From Epiperipatus broadwayi (Eukaryota; Onychophora; Udeonychophora; Euonychophora; Peripatidae), in assembly GCA_028023455.1 (NCBI GenBank), contig JAQFVV010006221.1, positions 207,001 to 271,000 of the forward strand: 64,000 bases of DNA. Direction: 5' to 3'. Under the pieces are notes generated by a model. It was given only the letters and a program-made list of their open reading frames with translations. It did no database searches and had not been told where the DNA came from. The translations under genes and the position numbers were made by a program. Below, piece by piece: positions 21,185-32,828 of the stretch (positions are counted from its first letter, which is position 1; each line of letters begins with the position of its first letter).

Positions 21185-21885
21185 TATATATAATCTGTAG
21201 AAAGATTTGAACACAGACTTTCACACTCCCTTTAGTCATGTGCTCCATCTTATACAACTGATATACATGATTACATATATGCAAAAAAGATAAATGATCT
21301 CCAATATATGTATTTTCTGCTGAACCAGCACTCATCAGTTGGTCTGGATCATCATCTCTCACACATATATGTAGTCAGTGCTTGGTTTATATCAAGATAG
21401 CAAAACTTCAAACTTTAATGGACAGGCTTCAATATTCTCCACCCTTTTATTCTTCAGCATCTATATCATTGGAAAATCTGATGGTGGCATGTTCAAAGCC
21501 CTTGTTTGCCAATTTTTGTTGGGTCACATTCACTTATAGTCAACATGGGTATGACAGAACAAAAATTGACAAACAAGGTCTTTGAACATGCCATAATCAG
21601 ATTTTCAATGATATGGATAGCTGAAGAGTTGAGAAGATTGACACATGTCCATTAAAGTTTGAGGATTTGTTATCTTAATATAAACCGAGCACAGATTACA
21701 TGTCCATGTGGGAGATGATGATTATGACCAGCTGATGAGGGCTGATTCAGCACAAAATATGTATATTGGAGATCATTTATCTTTTTTGCATGTGTGTGAT
21801 CATGTATATTGGTTGTATAAGATGGAATGCATGACTAAAGGGAGTGTGAAAGCCTGGGTTCAAATCTCTAATTATTTCTAGCTTA
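21185..21885. mobile_element. HH-A inverted dimer
   Basis: A reversed copy (21185-21520) and a forward copy (21540-21885) meet near the central block TATAGTCAACATGGGTATGA. Both arms carry the hammerhead-like motif. The reversed one has TCATCAG at 21332-21338 with stem II TGCTG/CAGCA and GAAA. The forward one has CTGATGA at 21732-21738 with stem II GGGCTG/CAGCAC but AAAA in place of GAAA. The forward arm ends in the B-box-like GGGTTCAAATCTC (about 21858-21870). Confidence 0.82.
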
Positions 21886-22404
21886 AAATATAAATACTAT
21901 ATGTGTATTTAAATATTAAAAGTTAAAATTGAAGATTAATTTATTTTCTAATTAAATGCATAAAATGCACATTATAACCAATCAGTAGTCAAATCCACCA
22001 ACAGATCTTTCTAAGCAAGGATTGTCAGATAAACATGTCACACACTGCCAGAAACTCAACTTATGTTGCTAGGAGATTATGTTTAATGACTTGTGTATCA
22101 TGTATAAAGTCTAATTTAGATTGTTTCTGAATTATATGATGAGTTTAAAAAGTACAAGCATAATAAGTATTTAATAATTCATCACTGATATTTAATAATC
22201 CATAACTGATATTTTCAATTTTTATGGATTACTAATCACATACAAAGCAAATTGTACTATTGTTGTTTCAATAAAACAGCAAATTTACACATTTTTTTAT
22301 AGTTGTATTACATATCTACCTTACATTTCTGTATTTCCTAATGTTTACTTATAATAAACTTATTGCAACATATTTTTGATAACTATATTAATGAAAACTG
22401 GAAC
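21886..22404. other. AT-rich DNA, nothing recognised
   Basis: No recognisable feature. Confidence 0.55.
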
Positions 22405-22655
22405 ATGAAATCATAAAACAAATCATCACTTGACCCCATTTCTTATGCTCACACAATCTGTTATAATAGTGCTATCAGATCCAAGGCTCCTCATTGATAA
22501 AGACTACAAACTAGATAACAGCCTGGGGATATTGGCTAACTAATCACTAAACAGGGATTTTGATGCACAAACCTTCTAGCTTTCGCTGATTACTATGGCT
22601 TGCACCGTCTGTTACTACTGTATGGAGAGAATTGCTACTGTTTTAAATTATACAA
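22405..22655 (-). mobile_element. HH-B repeat, degenerate
   Basis: It has a reversed 3' terminus (CATCACTTGACCCCATTTCT), TCCAAGGCTCCTCATTGATA (decayed hammerhead 5' half) and GCCTGGGGATATTGG. It ends ACTACTGTATGGAGAGAATT. Confidence 0.68.
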
Positions 22656-22689
22656 AACTATTGATAATTCTAAACAGGCTTTTTTTTTA

Positions 22690-23030
22690 CCATTTAGTCC
22701 CATATTTCTATTTGAGATGAAGAGCTGGATTTGAAGACATAGATGTCTGAAAATTTTAGCTTTCCTACTTAATAGTTAAGTATTAGATAAATGCTAGCCT
22801 TGATTTTGTATTTTGGATCTGGTGTCTGGGTGACCTAGTTCCTCACTGATGAGTGCCATAGCTCGAAACAAGTTTGGGAATGGGGATAAGTCTAGATAGA
22901 GATTTTGAATGTGTTCTCTTGCTGCATTTATTGGTAAAAAAAAAAAAAAAAGCTTGTTTAGAGCTATTAGCATACTCTTTATATTACTTTTGTAAATACA
23001 AGCTAAATAAGTCATGTGATGTATGACTTG
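22690..23030 (+). mobile_element. HH-C repeat
   Basis: It shares GGATTTGAAGACATAGATGT, TTAATAGTTAAGTATTAGAT and the hammerhead block with 57493-57865. An A16 run at about 22937-22952 lies inside it. It ends with TCATGTGATGTATGACTTG, matching the end of the 48926-49443 copy. Confidence 0.7.
22830..22885 (+). ncRNA. Hammerhead ribozyme candidate (HH-C)
   Basis: CTGATGA is at 22846-22852. Stem II is GTGC/GCTC (22853-22856 with 22861-22864; one U-U mismatch) with loop CATA, and GAAA is at 22865-22868. Stem III is AC/GT around AA, T22874 is the cleavage residue (GUU), and proximal stem I pairs 22842-22845 with 22875-22878. The core residues are complete with no extra nucleotides. Distal stem I is poor. 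Confidence 0.5.
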
Positions 23031-24504
23031 ATTTCATTAACTATTTATATATATATATTAAATTATTCATGTTAACTGGTAAATAAGGTTATGTTAATAA
23101 AGAAAAATTATTTAAGTAAGGTCAAACTAAATTAAAACTATAATTGATTTTTAATTGTATATTGACAAATTTTTAAAAATTAATTAGTACTTGAAAAATT
23201 GAATTTGATATTTGGCAATTTAATATCAAAACCCTATATCTATTGCTGTGTAAGGAATAAAACCCAGTTTGTTCATTTTATTAATATTTCAGTTTATCTT
23301 TGCTATTTTGGCAGTTGTTCCTGCTAATACTCCAGCAATGATAGAGTGCTACAAGAGTTTATGTATATATTTAAAAAAAAGTGTTTCAAATGTGTTCACT
23401 ATACTTTGTCATTCATCATCAACATTTAGACACCAAAAATCGGAATAAACACTTACATAGGTCAGTATATTATGTCATTAAGTCAATTAAAGAAATCAGA
23501 AGCAATTTACTGAATGATATTGTTAGGACAATTTAGAAGTTTTCTGATTATCAAAAGATTCTGCTTGGTTTAGTTTTATAAATTCTTTAATTTAGTGCCA
23601 GAATTCTTAGAAAACAAAGATGATACTTTGAGCCAATTTCATTGATTCCGAAAATGGCATAGCTTATATGAGACTTGTTTAATAAATTTAATGAAACAAA
23701 TCTACGACCTTTAAGTGATGAGTTTAATTAAAATAAAAATTGTTATTTCCATGTTTTGACAAAACAAACAAAATTTTGAATGAGGGAAATCAAAATTTAT
23801 CAAAATGGTCTGGTAAAATTTTGATTAAATATTTATTAATTAAAACAAATATCCAAATGTGTCTTTACAGTATATATGTATGTTATACCTTCATATGATG
23901 CTTCTAGTTTGGTATAGCATTTAGTTGTCATGCAAATAGTTCTGCAAGAAATTTCAGCTATTCTTCCAAGCTTATCGACCATTCCAGCTTAACATGACAA
24001 CTTGCTTTATGAGTAGGTAATGATACTTCCAGCTATTCTGTAACAGTTTGCCTCATGTCTAAATTAGATTCTAGAAACTTCCAGTTCTGATGAGAACTTG
24101 TCTCATTACTTTAACCATATTGTAGGCAATGATCGTACTGCAATTCAGGTCTGACAGTAAATCATAGTTGTCTCGCTTTATCTCCAAACTGGGCTTTTTA
24201 TAACCAGATCTCTGTCCATAATGAAAACAATCCATTTCACTGATCATGATCAATGATTTTAAAATATCCAAATTAACATATCTAAATGGGGTTGTTAAGT
24301 ACAATACAGAATTTCCAAAATTACAAGAACTAATAGAAATAAAGCAAATGAGGGATTAAAATTTAAATTTCAATGACACCAAAAGTTCTGTTTGTAAAAT
24401 CTGATACTTTCATTTTATCCTGGTGTTATAAGTTATAGTAAAGAAGTACTTAATTGCCTTTTCTTTGGTATGTTTAATACATTGTGCAGGCTTGAAGCCT
24501 GCAT
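23031..24504. other. AT-rich DNA, nothing recognised
   Basis: No coding or repeat evidence beyond chance frames. Confidence 0.6.
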
Positions 24505-24740
24505 TTATATATGTAATATATGTGGGATTCAAATTCAGACTTTCACACGACCCACAACTCTCAATGCCATCTTATATTGCTGACCTACCTGATCACACAC
24601 ATGTTGAAAAGATAAATAATCACCAATATACATATTTCATGCTAAACCAATACTCATCAGTTGTGTGATCAGGTGGCTCAGCAATATGAGATGGCACCGA
24701 GAGTTATGGGTCATGTGAAAGTCTGAGTTTGGTATGTTTA
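24505..24740. mobile_element. HH-A hairpin, short inverted form
   Basis: Arms 24530-24600 and 24662-24735 (TTCAGACTTTCACACGACCC and its mirror) enclose a reversed hammerhead motif. That motif has TCATCAG at 24654-24660 and, on the minus strand, GAAA intact, but stem II GTATTG/TAGCAT has one mismatch. Confidence 0.75.
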
Positions 24741-25354
24741 GTAAATGTGCGCTCAGTGTGGTGACAAATTTGCAATTTAAAAAAAGCTATCGACAACAAA
24801 TAGCTCATTTTGATGATTTAAGATTGCAGCTGATAATAAATACAGCAGAACATTAATAAACTGAGTAACACATCAGATTCATTATTTTCATTAGAATTAC
24901 TTTCAAAGTAATTTGTGATTTCAATTTTAATATTATTTTTTGCTATAATACTGCTTATATCTTCACTAAACACTTCAGAAGGAAATCTAATAAAATATAA
25001 CTTGAAATGTACTCCTTTGCTTCTGGTTTCAGTTGCCAGCAGCCATAATATTCAAATTGATGTGATTACCATACAATTAGTGTTTATTTATATATACATA
25101 CTTGAGTATAATTATAAATAAAATTATATACAATATCCAACATTACAAATTATGATGACTATTGGACAATTGAAACTGTATGCAAATATAAAGGAATATA
25201 TTTTATTTTATTAGATTGGACCATAAATTGTTTAATGAAGATATAAATGATATTATATATATATCAATGCATAAAAGAATAAAAAGCCGAAAGAAATTAT
25301 ATTTTGTTATCATAATTTTTTGCATGTAAGGCAAATATTAGTATGGTTGACAAC
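24741..25354. other. AT-rich DNA, nothing recognised
   Basis: No feature seen. Confidence 0.6.
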
Positions 25355-25915
25355 ATTTCTGTAGTGTAATTTTCACTATACCAGTCTCACACAAGGTAGG
25401 GACTGGTTTCTATCCACTTTTAACACCTTGTGGAATGGTGTAATCATAAACATATAACCAAAGACATGCAAAAATGATGTTGTGCTGAACCAGCTCTCAT
25501 CAATTAACCCAGATCACAATCTCTTTATCATTGTACAGTATATATAGATAACCAATTACTAAAGTTTAATTGATAAGTGGATAATCTTTAGTCAAATGAA
25601 TGACTAATAAAAATCATTAATATATTTCCATCAATTGGTTTATGTCAAAGTTATGAGGGCATTAAGTTTGACACTTATCAATTCAACTGTAGTAAGTGGT
25701 TATCTATCTATCCTATATATACAGATATGATATGTGTGATTGTGATCTGGGTAAACTGAGGAGTGCTGGTTCAGTACAAAATGTCTATCTTGGGGTTCAT
25801 ATATCTTTTTCACATATCTTTGGTCACATGTTTTGATTATAAGTCTTCACATGGTATTAAAATGGATAGAAACAGTCCTTACTTTGTGTGAGAATGGTGT
25901 AGTGAAATATTCTTA
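25355..25915. mobile_element. HH-A subfamily 2, inverted dimer
   Basis: It is bounded by TGTAGTGTAATTTTCACTA (about 25363) and the mirror GGTGTAGTGAAAT (about 25900). The arms carry ACTGGTTTCTATCC and decayed hammerheads (CTGAGGA at about 25755; TTGATGA reversed at about 25495). The loop side holds a short TATATAGATAACCAAT, the counterpart of the expanded microsatellite at 51356. Confidence 0.75.
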
Positions 25916-27477
25916 TAATTTTAAGCTTTAGGTGTTTATTTATAACATTTTTCTTTTAATATATTACAGGACATAGTTGGAAATATAGATGTAGAAAAGA
26001 AAAGAATACAAATATGTCACTGCATTTTTGTGTTTGTTTACTTAAAGAAGATAGATTTCCAAGGAAAGCTGAGTAATTATTTTTCTGAAAAAGGGATGGT
26101 AAACCAACAAGTTTGGGTACCATTGCCTTAAATGTATGAGAAATACAAAATTTTATTCCATCACAATGCTCTAGAATGGGTTAAAAAAATGATTTCTATC
26201 ATTAATTTGTCTTGTACTCATAATCTCTTTTTAAGATTAGAAAATAAACAAGATAATCACCAAAGAATAATTCAAAATAGATGTCACTACTGTGCATAGC
26301 TAGCACTAACTTTCTATATTTGAATGTGATTTTATATAGGCGTCGCTCTAAACAAGAAGTGTTTAGTTTCCTGCCTACATATATAATTGAATATATTCTC
26401 ATATATGTAAAATTGTTTTTTATAGTAAAATTTTAATAAAAAAATTAAGATGAAAAGAAAAATAAATATATTTTGAGCCAAAAAAAATAAGAGTTCAAAA
26501 TGAGCATATATTATTCAATCTAGCAATAGTTTTTTCGTTTTTAAAAAAAATTGAAGTTAATAAAAACGTAACATTTTTTTCATTACTAAGAAAAAGTTGT
26601 GAATGTTATAAAATGAAACATGGAATGGAATTTGAGACTTCTATGACCCAATTAAAGCTGTCGTTTTTGCAAAGTGCATCCTATAAATTAAAACAGATTT
26701 AGAATAAATATTAAATGTTTACTGCTTACATTAACTTAAACAATATTAAGATTGCATAGACTTTCATATACGCATGCAATTGTGTGCTGAAATATGCGTT
26801 ACGACTTACATATGCACATTAAATATGCGTGTAGCAGTTTATTTATTATATATTAGATAAATATGTGGTTTATTTTACTTAAATATGATATTTTGGTCAT
26901 ATATATTAATACTATATTTTTATAATATATACATGTGTATATATGTTTGTATATCGATATATGTCTTTTTACATATATATATTGTTTATCTAGTTCTCTT
27001 TATTTCTATGTATAAATATTTGTCTAGTATATCTGCATTCTCACTTGTACTATCCAAATTTCAAAAGGGGGCAAAATGTAACACATTATATATATATATT
27101 GAGATGGTTATGTGTCTCATGGCATACACAACATAATACTGTGTGTGTGCATATATATATATACTTAAAAGGAAAAATAGAAATAAACATAAACAATTTT
27201 TTTGGGAGATATTTATTATATTATTTTATTATTATTTAAGAGTTAAATAATAATTTTGAATTTAAAAAATTATTATAAATTAAACATTTAAAAAGATCTA
27301 TTTAATATTTTATTCTGATTTTAATAATTAAAACAATTATATGTTTTTTGTGTTACAATAGATATACTAGTAATGATAAAATTCCACTATCTATTTTAAG
27401 TAAATTAAGATTTTTTTTTACTTAAAAAAAGCTTGTATAATATATTTTGATAAAATAAAAAAAAATTGGTTCTCATT
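25916..27477. other. AT-rich DNA, nothing recognised
   Basis: TA-rich with short (TA)n runs near 27090 and 27150. The open frames at 26885-27136 are low-complexity. Confidence 0.6.
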
Positions 27478-28598
27478 TTTATGACAATCCATCCCATCTG
27501 ATGGCACTGATGTTAGCCCAAACTAGTTTAAAATGTTGTTTATTCAGGCACAACTTCTCAATTGCTAGCAGCAATTGAGTGTTTTGGCTAATGTTAACCT
27601 GCCAGCATGTTTTACCATCATTTACTTTTGCAATTCACACTTAGACAGCCCTATCATTTGATAGGTGTTGTTGTTTCCCATCTATACAAATTCTGACTCT
27701 TAACATGTCATTACTTTTTCATGATAGGGTTTGAATTTTTAGAATGAATACTATTTATCTAAGATGTGTTAATGTTTTTATTTTTGAACAGTAAAGGAAG
27801 TAGTGCAAGGTCTTACAAATTTTCCCACTGTAACAAAGCTGTCTACTAACTTGCTCATGTGTGTGAGACATGAAATTTGGGTGTTTTTCAGAGGTACAGC
27901 TGAAATCTCATAGCTCACGAGATTTTCTGTTACTGTAAAAAAAATGGCAAGAGTTGAATTTGTCTAGACCTAATCCTAACCCTATCATCGTAGAAGAGAT
28001 GAGGCTACAGTTTTCACAAAATTAGGAATTGTTCAATTTTATTTCTTTGCTATGTTTTAATTTTGATATAGTAAAAGTAACATTAGTTGAGAATTGCAGT
28101 CAATATTTATTTTTGTTTTGAAATTGCATTTTTTCATCAGAATATAAAGTGAACAAATATTTATTTATTATTGTTTTTGAAAAATGTTAATTATTTGAAA
28201 AAAAAAAAAAAAAGGAATTTTTATTCCTAGAAGAGATGAGGTTACAGCATTCACAAAATTAGGAATTGTTTGATTACATTTATTTGTTATGTTTTAACAT
28301 TACTTGAGAATTGCAGTCAATTTTTTTTTTTTTTTGAAATTGCATTTTTTGATCGGAACCTAAAGCAAACGAATATTTATTTATTATTGTTTTTGAAAAA
28401 CGTTAATTATTTGAAAAAATATTAAAAAAAGGAATTTTTATTTTTGAAATTAATAAAAAAAATGTTTTAAAAAATTTTTCTGTGTATTGGTTTATTTGTT
28501 ATAATATGTAAATGAAATGTAGTGGCTTGGTAACATTATATGAAGATATTTTGTTGAAAGAACAATGCCACCAAGTGGGATGGATTGCCATAAAAAAC
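27478..28598. mobile_element. Inverted-repeat-bounded element with internal tandem duplication
   Basis: TTTTATGACAATCCATCCCA (27478) is mirrored at about 28577-28598 (GGGATGGATTGCCATAAAA). The homology extends about 33 bp per end with a few mismatches. Inside, a 238-bp unit is tandemly duplicated: TAGAAGAGATGAGGCTACAG begins at 27991, and a near-copy at about 28229. Both units hold GAGAATTGCAGTCAAT. No transposase is visible. It could be a non-autonomous DNA transposon. Confidence 0.6.
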
Positions 28599-29435
28599 CT
28601 ACAAAGATGTTAAGGATTAAGAAATATTTTTAGATAAAAATTTGGTATTTAATTAAGGTGAATTTAAAAAAAGTCATTAATTTTTTAAAAATCAAGATAA
28701 AGAAAACTTACTTTTAATTACTGTGGTTTTTAAATTCCATGATATAGTATAAAAATATGGATTTAAAGATTACAAGTATATACAGCATTATCATTATGAA
28801 GTTATAACTAAAGATGCAGAGTACAAATAAGCTGCTGCTGCTAGTGTCACAATGGTGGTATGAATTCACATGGAAATAAAAGGCCTGTTTTTCTGTGTTC
28901 TATAGCCCATAAGGTGTATTAGATGGCTGGTTTGCCTGAAGTCCATCAAATGATAGAGACTGAATGTCAACAGTTATTTGATATATACCTTTCTTGAAAA
29001 TGTCAATGGGACATTAAACTCTACTATGGACATGATTTTAATGGACCCACTAATCAAAAGATTCTATGACTTTATACATATGCTGATTAATCTAAATGCA
29101 AAGACACACAAATGTATAATTAATGCCAGCCGAATATATATAAAGTATATACACCTGGTGAGTAGAATGTGTTATATATTAAGAACATGATTATTTTAAA
29201 TACTTTGCAGAATATTTAAATTACAAGATTTAAAAATAAGTCACTTTTGTCTAAATTATTTAACTAAAATTAAGATGTTTCCAGTTTCATTTTATTAAAA
29301 AAGGAAAACTCCAAAAATCTTTCTATATTAGAGAATAAACAAAACTTCCTAGCATATTTTTAAAGACATATAATTAATAATCTGGAAAAAAAAGGAAAAA
29401 AACTTTTATGGACTGTCAAAGAAGTAATATATATA
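28599..29435. other. AT-rich DNA, nothing recognised
   Basis: No feature seen. Confidence 0.6.
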
Positions 29436-29532
29436 TATATATTGGGATTGTCTAAGTATTGACTGGTTTCTAATGGTTATATATATATTTTTTTAAAAAA
29501 GAACTTTTACTTACCATTAGAAACAATGAATT
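29436..29532. repeat. Small hairpin with the repeat-D terminal motif
   Basis: TTGGGATTGTCTAAGTATTG then GACTGGTTTCTAATGGT, mirrored by ACCATTAGAAAC. The same terminal motif occurs at 58862, 60927 and reversed at 63512. Confidence 0.6.
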
Positions 29533-30837
29533 AATTAATAACTTTGATTTGTATTTATAGGGATATAATAATGAAAACATATGTGTGAATTTTATGTATA
29601 TTTTTCAATACCAAATTATGTCTTGTGAAAATATAATATGGTTTAATAAGTTTATTTTTAACTAATGAAATATCAGTGCATACACACATTTGAATATGTG
29701 TCATGTAAACTCATATGTATTAAAATTTGTCATCAATCACATATATGTTAAAATTATTTATTATGTACTATAAAAATGAATTTTTTTATTGGTTTATGAC
29801 AATTCAAAGATGCTAATTTTAAATTATTATGCAAGCACACCTTGTGCAAACCTACTGAGATATATGTACATTATAATGCAATAGTATATTAATAACATGC
29901 TGTTGCACTGCAGTGAAACTCTTCTATATAATAATTTCTGTAGGCTTTCTATATCATAATATTTTTTGTATTATTTGAATCAAAATCAGAATGCCAAATT
30001 TATATTTATAGCATACTTAGCAGACCTTAATTTCATTTTATTTATATTGTTTCTAATTAATAAATGTATATTTTATTAAGTTATTCCAGTGAATTTATTT
30101 AATCCTAAAAATAATATGCTTTATTTGTTTATTTATCTCTTGATTACAGTAACAGTTATAGAGCTCTAGCTCCCTGAGCTATATTCAAACATAACAGTCA
30201 GTTTTATGGATTAAGGTTTAGGTTTAGTGTTATGGATTTCCAGTTGATGATGATGCTGGACCGCATGGCACAAAGGTATATCTTTTAAAAACCATGCACT
30301 AAATTTTATTTTAGTATTAATTAGAATTGTTTATAGTTGGTTAGTACATCAATGATACTAAATGGCCAGGAGCATTGATGATGATCAGCATGTTTTAGTA
30401 TCCCTTTATTTTTAATTGATATATTCTGATGGATTAGCATTTAAGTTTGTGCATCCAAATTATTGTTTATATAATCTGCCCCAAGTTTGGCAAGAGCTAA
30501 ATAATTAGTCTAGTCTATAGTAGACATCTTTCAATTTCAGTCATAAGGTTGACTGTTGATTTTATTGTTTTGATCATGAATTTACAGTTATTATTCTCTG
30601 AAATGCTGGTGAACTTATAGTTTGTCTTGTTTTGCTGATCTCTTATGCTTATATTCATTATCATTCCTTTTATATTTAATTTTATATTTTGTTTATTTGG
30701 GCTGATGATGATTTCCCCATTTCATAATTCAGCCCTGATGGGTGTACTGTTACAAATGTCTACCTATGTATGTTTTCATATTCTTCATTATTAAACTTGA
30801 ACTTTCAAGCTTCTTACATCTATCCAATCTATCTTAT
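29533..30837. other. AT-rich DNA, nothing recognised
   Basis: Only small hairpins (for example GGGCTGA...TCAGCCC at 30701-30745). Confidence 0.55.
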
Positions 30838-31395
30838 CCTGATATGCATAACCACATATATGTGTAAAAAATAAATGTATTTTGTGCTAAACCAGCACTG
30901 ATCAATTGATCCAAATCACCATCTTTCATACATATATACAATCAATGCTCAGTTTATATTAAGATAGTAAATCTTTAAACTTTAATGGACAAACTTTAAT
31001 CTTTCCCACTCTCCAGCCTTCCTATTTGTGAGGTGTCAGATTGACTTAAGGTCAACATGGGTATGACAATAATATTGGCATAATCAAGGGATTTGAGCAT
31101 TCCATCCTCAGATTTTCAGTGAAATGGATGGCTGGAGAGTTGGAGAGTGGAAAAAATTGAAGTTCATCCGTTAAAGTTTAAATATTTGCCATTTTAATAT
31201 AAACTGAACACTGATTGTATATATGTGTGAGAAATGGTGATCTGGACCAACTGATGAGTGCTGGTTTAGCATGAAATACGTATATTGATCATTTATCTTT
31301 TACACATATATGTGATCATATGTATCAGTTGTATAAGATAGATTGTATAGATGTAGGGAGCTTGAAAGTTTAAGTTCAAGTCTCTTATATATATA
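30838..31395. mobile_element. HH-A inverted dimer
   Basis: The reversed arm 30838-31010 has a decayed box. The forward arm 31080-31395 surrounds AAGGTCAACATGGGTATGAC and ends in a (TA)n run. The forward hammerhead is annotated separately. The forward arm and its right flank (to about 31560) are directly duplicated at 32030-32580. Confidence 0.8.
31231..31297 (+). ncRNA. Hammerhead ribozyme candidate (HH-A)
   Basis: CTGATGA is at 31251-31257. Stem II is GTGCTG/TAGCAT (31258-31263 with 31267-31272; all Watson-Crick or G-U) with loop GTT, and GAAA is at 31273-31276. Stem III is the palindrome ATACGTAT, then A and TTG, which pairs with CAA at 31248-31250. Two bases of proximal stem I are deleted relative to the family consensus. 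The core is intact. Confidence 0.55.
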
Positions 31396-31654
31396 TATAT
31401 ATATATTCCACTAAATATCACATGATCGTCATTTCTTATATATATATGAAGCAATGGAAAGTAGTTATCCATTAATATTTTATTTGACTAAGCATGAAAA
31501 AAATGTGACCATAATTGCAAAATTTGAAACAATACCTAATTCAAAACAACTCATATGATTCCAATATAATAATGTTTTTTTTATTATTTATAAATAACTT
31601 TGTTGAAATACATATGTAAGAATGATACAATTGTAAATAAAATAAAAATAATCC

Positions 31655-31925
31655 ATGTTGCTTGGGCAACCAGATGGTCTAATGTGCTCACTGGCATCGT
31701 TTAATCCAGCTTAATCAGGCTCCATGTGTTGTCAAATAAAAATCTGGACGAGATGATACTGTCCTTATGGTGAAATTCTTTCAATTTAGAAATGAATATC
31801 TCTTCAGGCTTGGGATGAGGAATGGTAAACTTGTTGTGACATCTGGCCATCCAGGTGTCATAAGTGATGAAGATCGAAAGTCTTGAGATGACCTAATCCT
31901 TAGTCAGGAAGCAGCTCTTGATATC
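31655..31925. other. GC-richer pocket, possible old SINE
   Basis: Near 40% G+C by eye against under 30% around it. CCAGATGGTCTAATGTGCTC and ATCGTTTAATCC could be degenerate A- and B-box regions of a tRNA-derived SINE. It interrupts the otherwise duplicated segment 31440-31995 versus 32450-32620. No long frame on either strand. Confidence 0.3.
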
Positions 31926-32029
31926 TAATAACAATGTTTTTCAATAGCAAATTCTGTTTATTCTACTCCAGTGTAATAGTCATAAAAAGTATAGACAATA
32001 TACATGTATTTAACTATTACATATTCAGC

Positions 32030-32460
32030 CTGTATTCTGCCCATCCCTCTTCTATATAATTAAATGGACATATTAAGGTCCTATGGGTGAGGGATCAGAT
32101 TGGCTTAAAGTCAACATGGGTATGACAATAATATTGGCATTATCAAAGGATTTGAGCATTTCATCCTCAGATTTTCAATGATATGGCTGGCTGAAGAGTT
32201 GGAGGGTGGAGAAGATTGAAGGTTGTCTATTAAAGTTTAAAGATTTGCTACCTTAATATAAACTGAGCAGTGATTGTATATATGTGTTGGAAATATGATC
32301 TGGACCAACTGATGAGCGCTGGTTTAGCACAAAATATGTATATTGGAGATCATTTATCTTTTATACATGTATGTGATCATGGGTATCAGTTGAATAAGAT
32401 AGATTGGATAGCTGTGGAAAGTTTAAATGTCTGAGTTCAAGTCCTTATTTGAAGCATTAG
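32030..32460 (+). mobile_element. HH-A repeat within a direct segmental duplication
   Basis: Near-identical layout to 3128-3570. The hammerhead box CTGATGA is at 32309-32315, with stem II GCGCTG/TAGCAC but AAAA instead of GAAA, the expected outcome of CG to CA decay. The flanking 32450-32620 repeats the flank of the previous copy (AAGCATGAAAAAA, CTCTGTTTATTCTATTCC). Confidence 0.8.
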
Positions 32461-32828
32461 AATTTTATTTGACCAAGCATGAAAAAAAACATGCCCATAA
32501 TTGTCAAATTTTAAACAATACCCGACTCAAAATACCCCATATGACTCCAGTATAAATAGTGTATTTCAAGAGCAAACTCTGTTTATTCTATTCCAGTTTA
32601 AAGTCATAAAAAGTATTAAACTCCATTAAAGATGTTAGATTTTAGAATTGCCAGAGACAGAAATATGCTGGAAATGTAAATAGTATTTTAAACAGGATTA
32701 TATATCTATGTTTTCTAGAAAGAATAAGTTTGAAAAAGAGTCTAACCTTCTTTGACTATACTTACATGTGTTATACTTCATTATATAGATGTAAACAATT
32801 TTGTATCCAAATGTTATTAAGTCAGATA

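Noticed and set aside
24071-24304. Minus-strand frame of 77 codons as an exon
   Set aside because: No splice context or domain; chance frame.
31860-31895. GTGATGAAGATCGAAAGTCTT as another hammerhead
   Set aside because: The spacing leaves no room for a stem II hairpin, and flanks do not pair.
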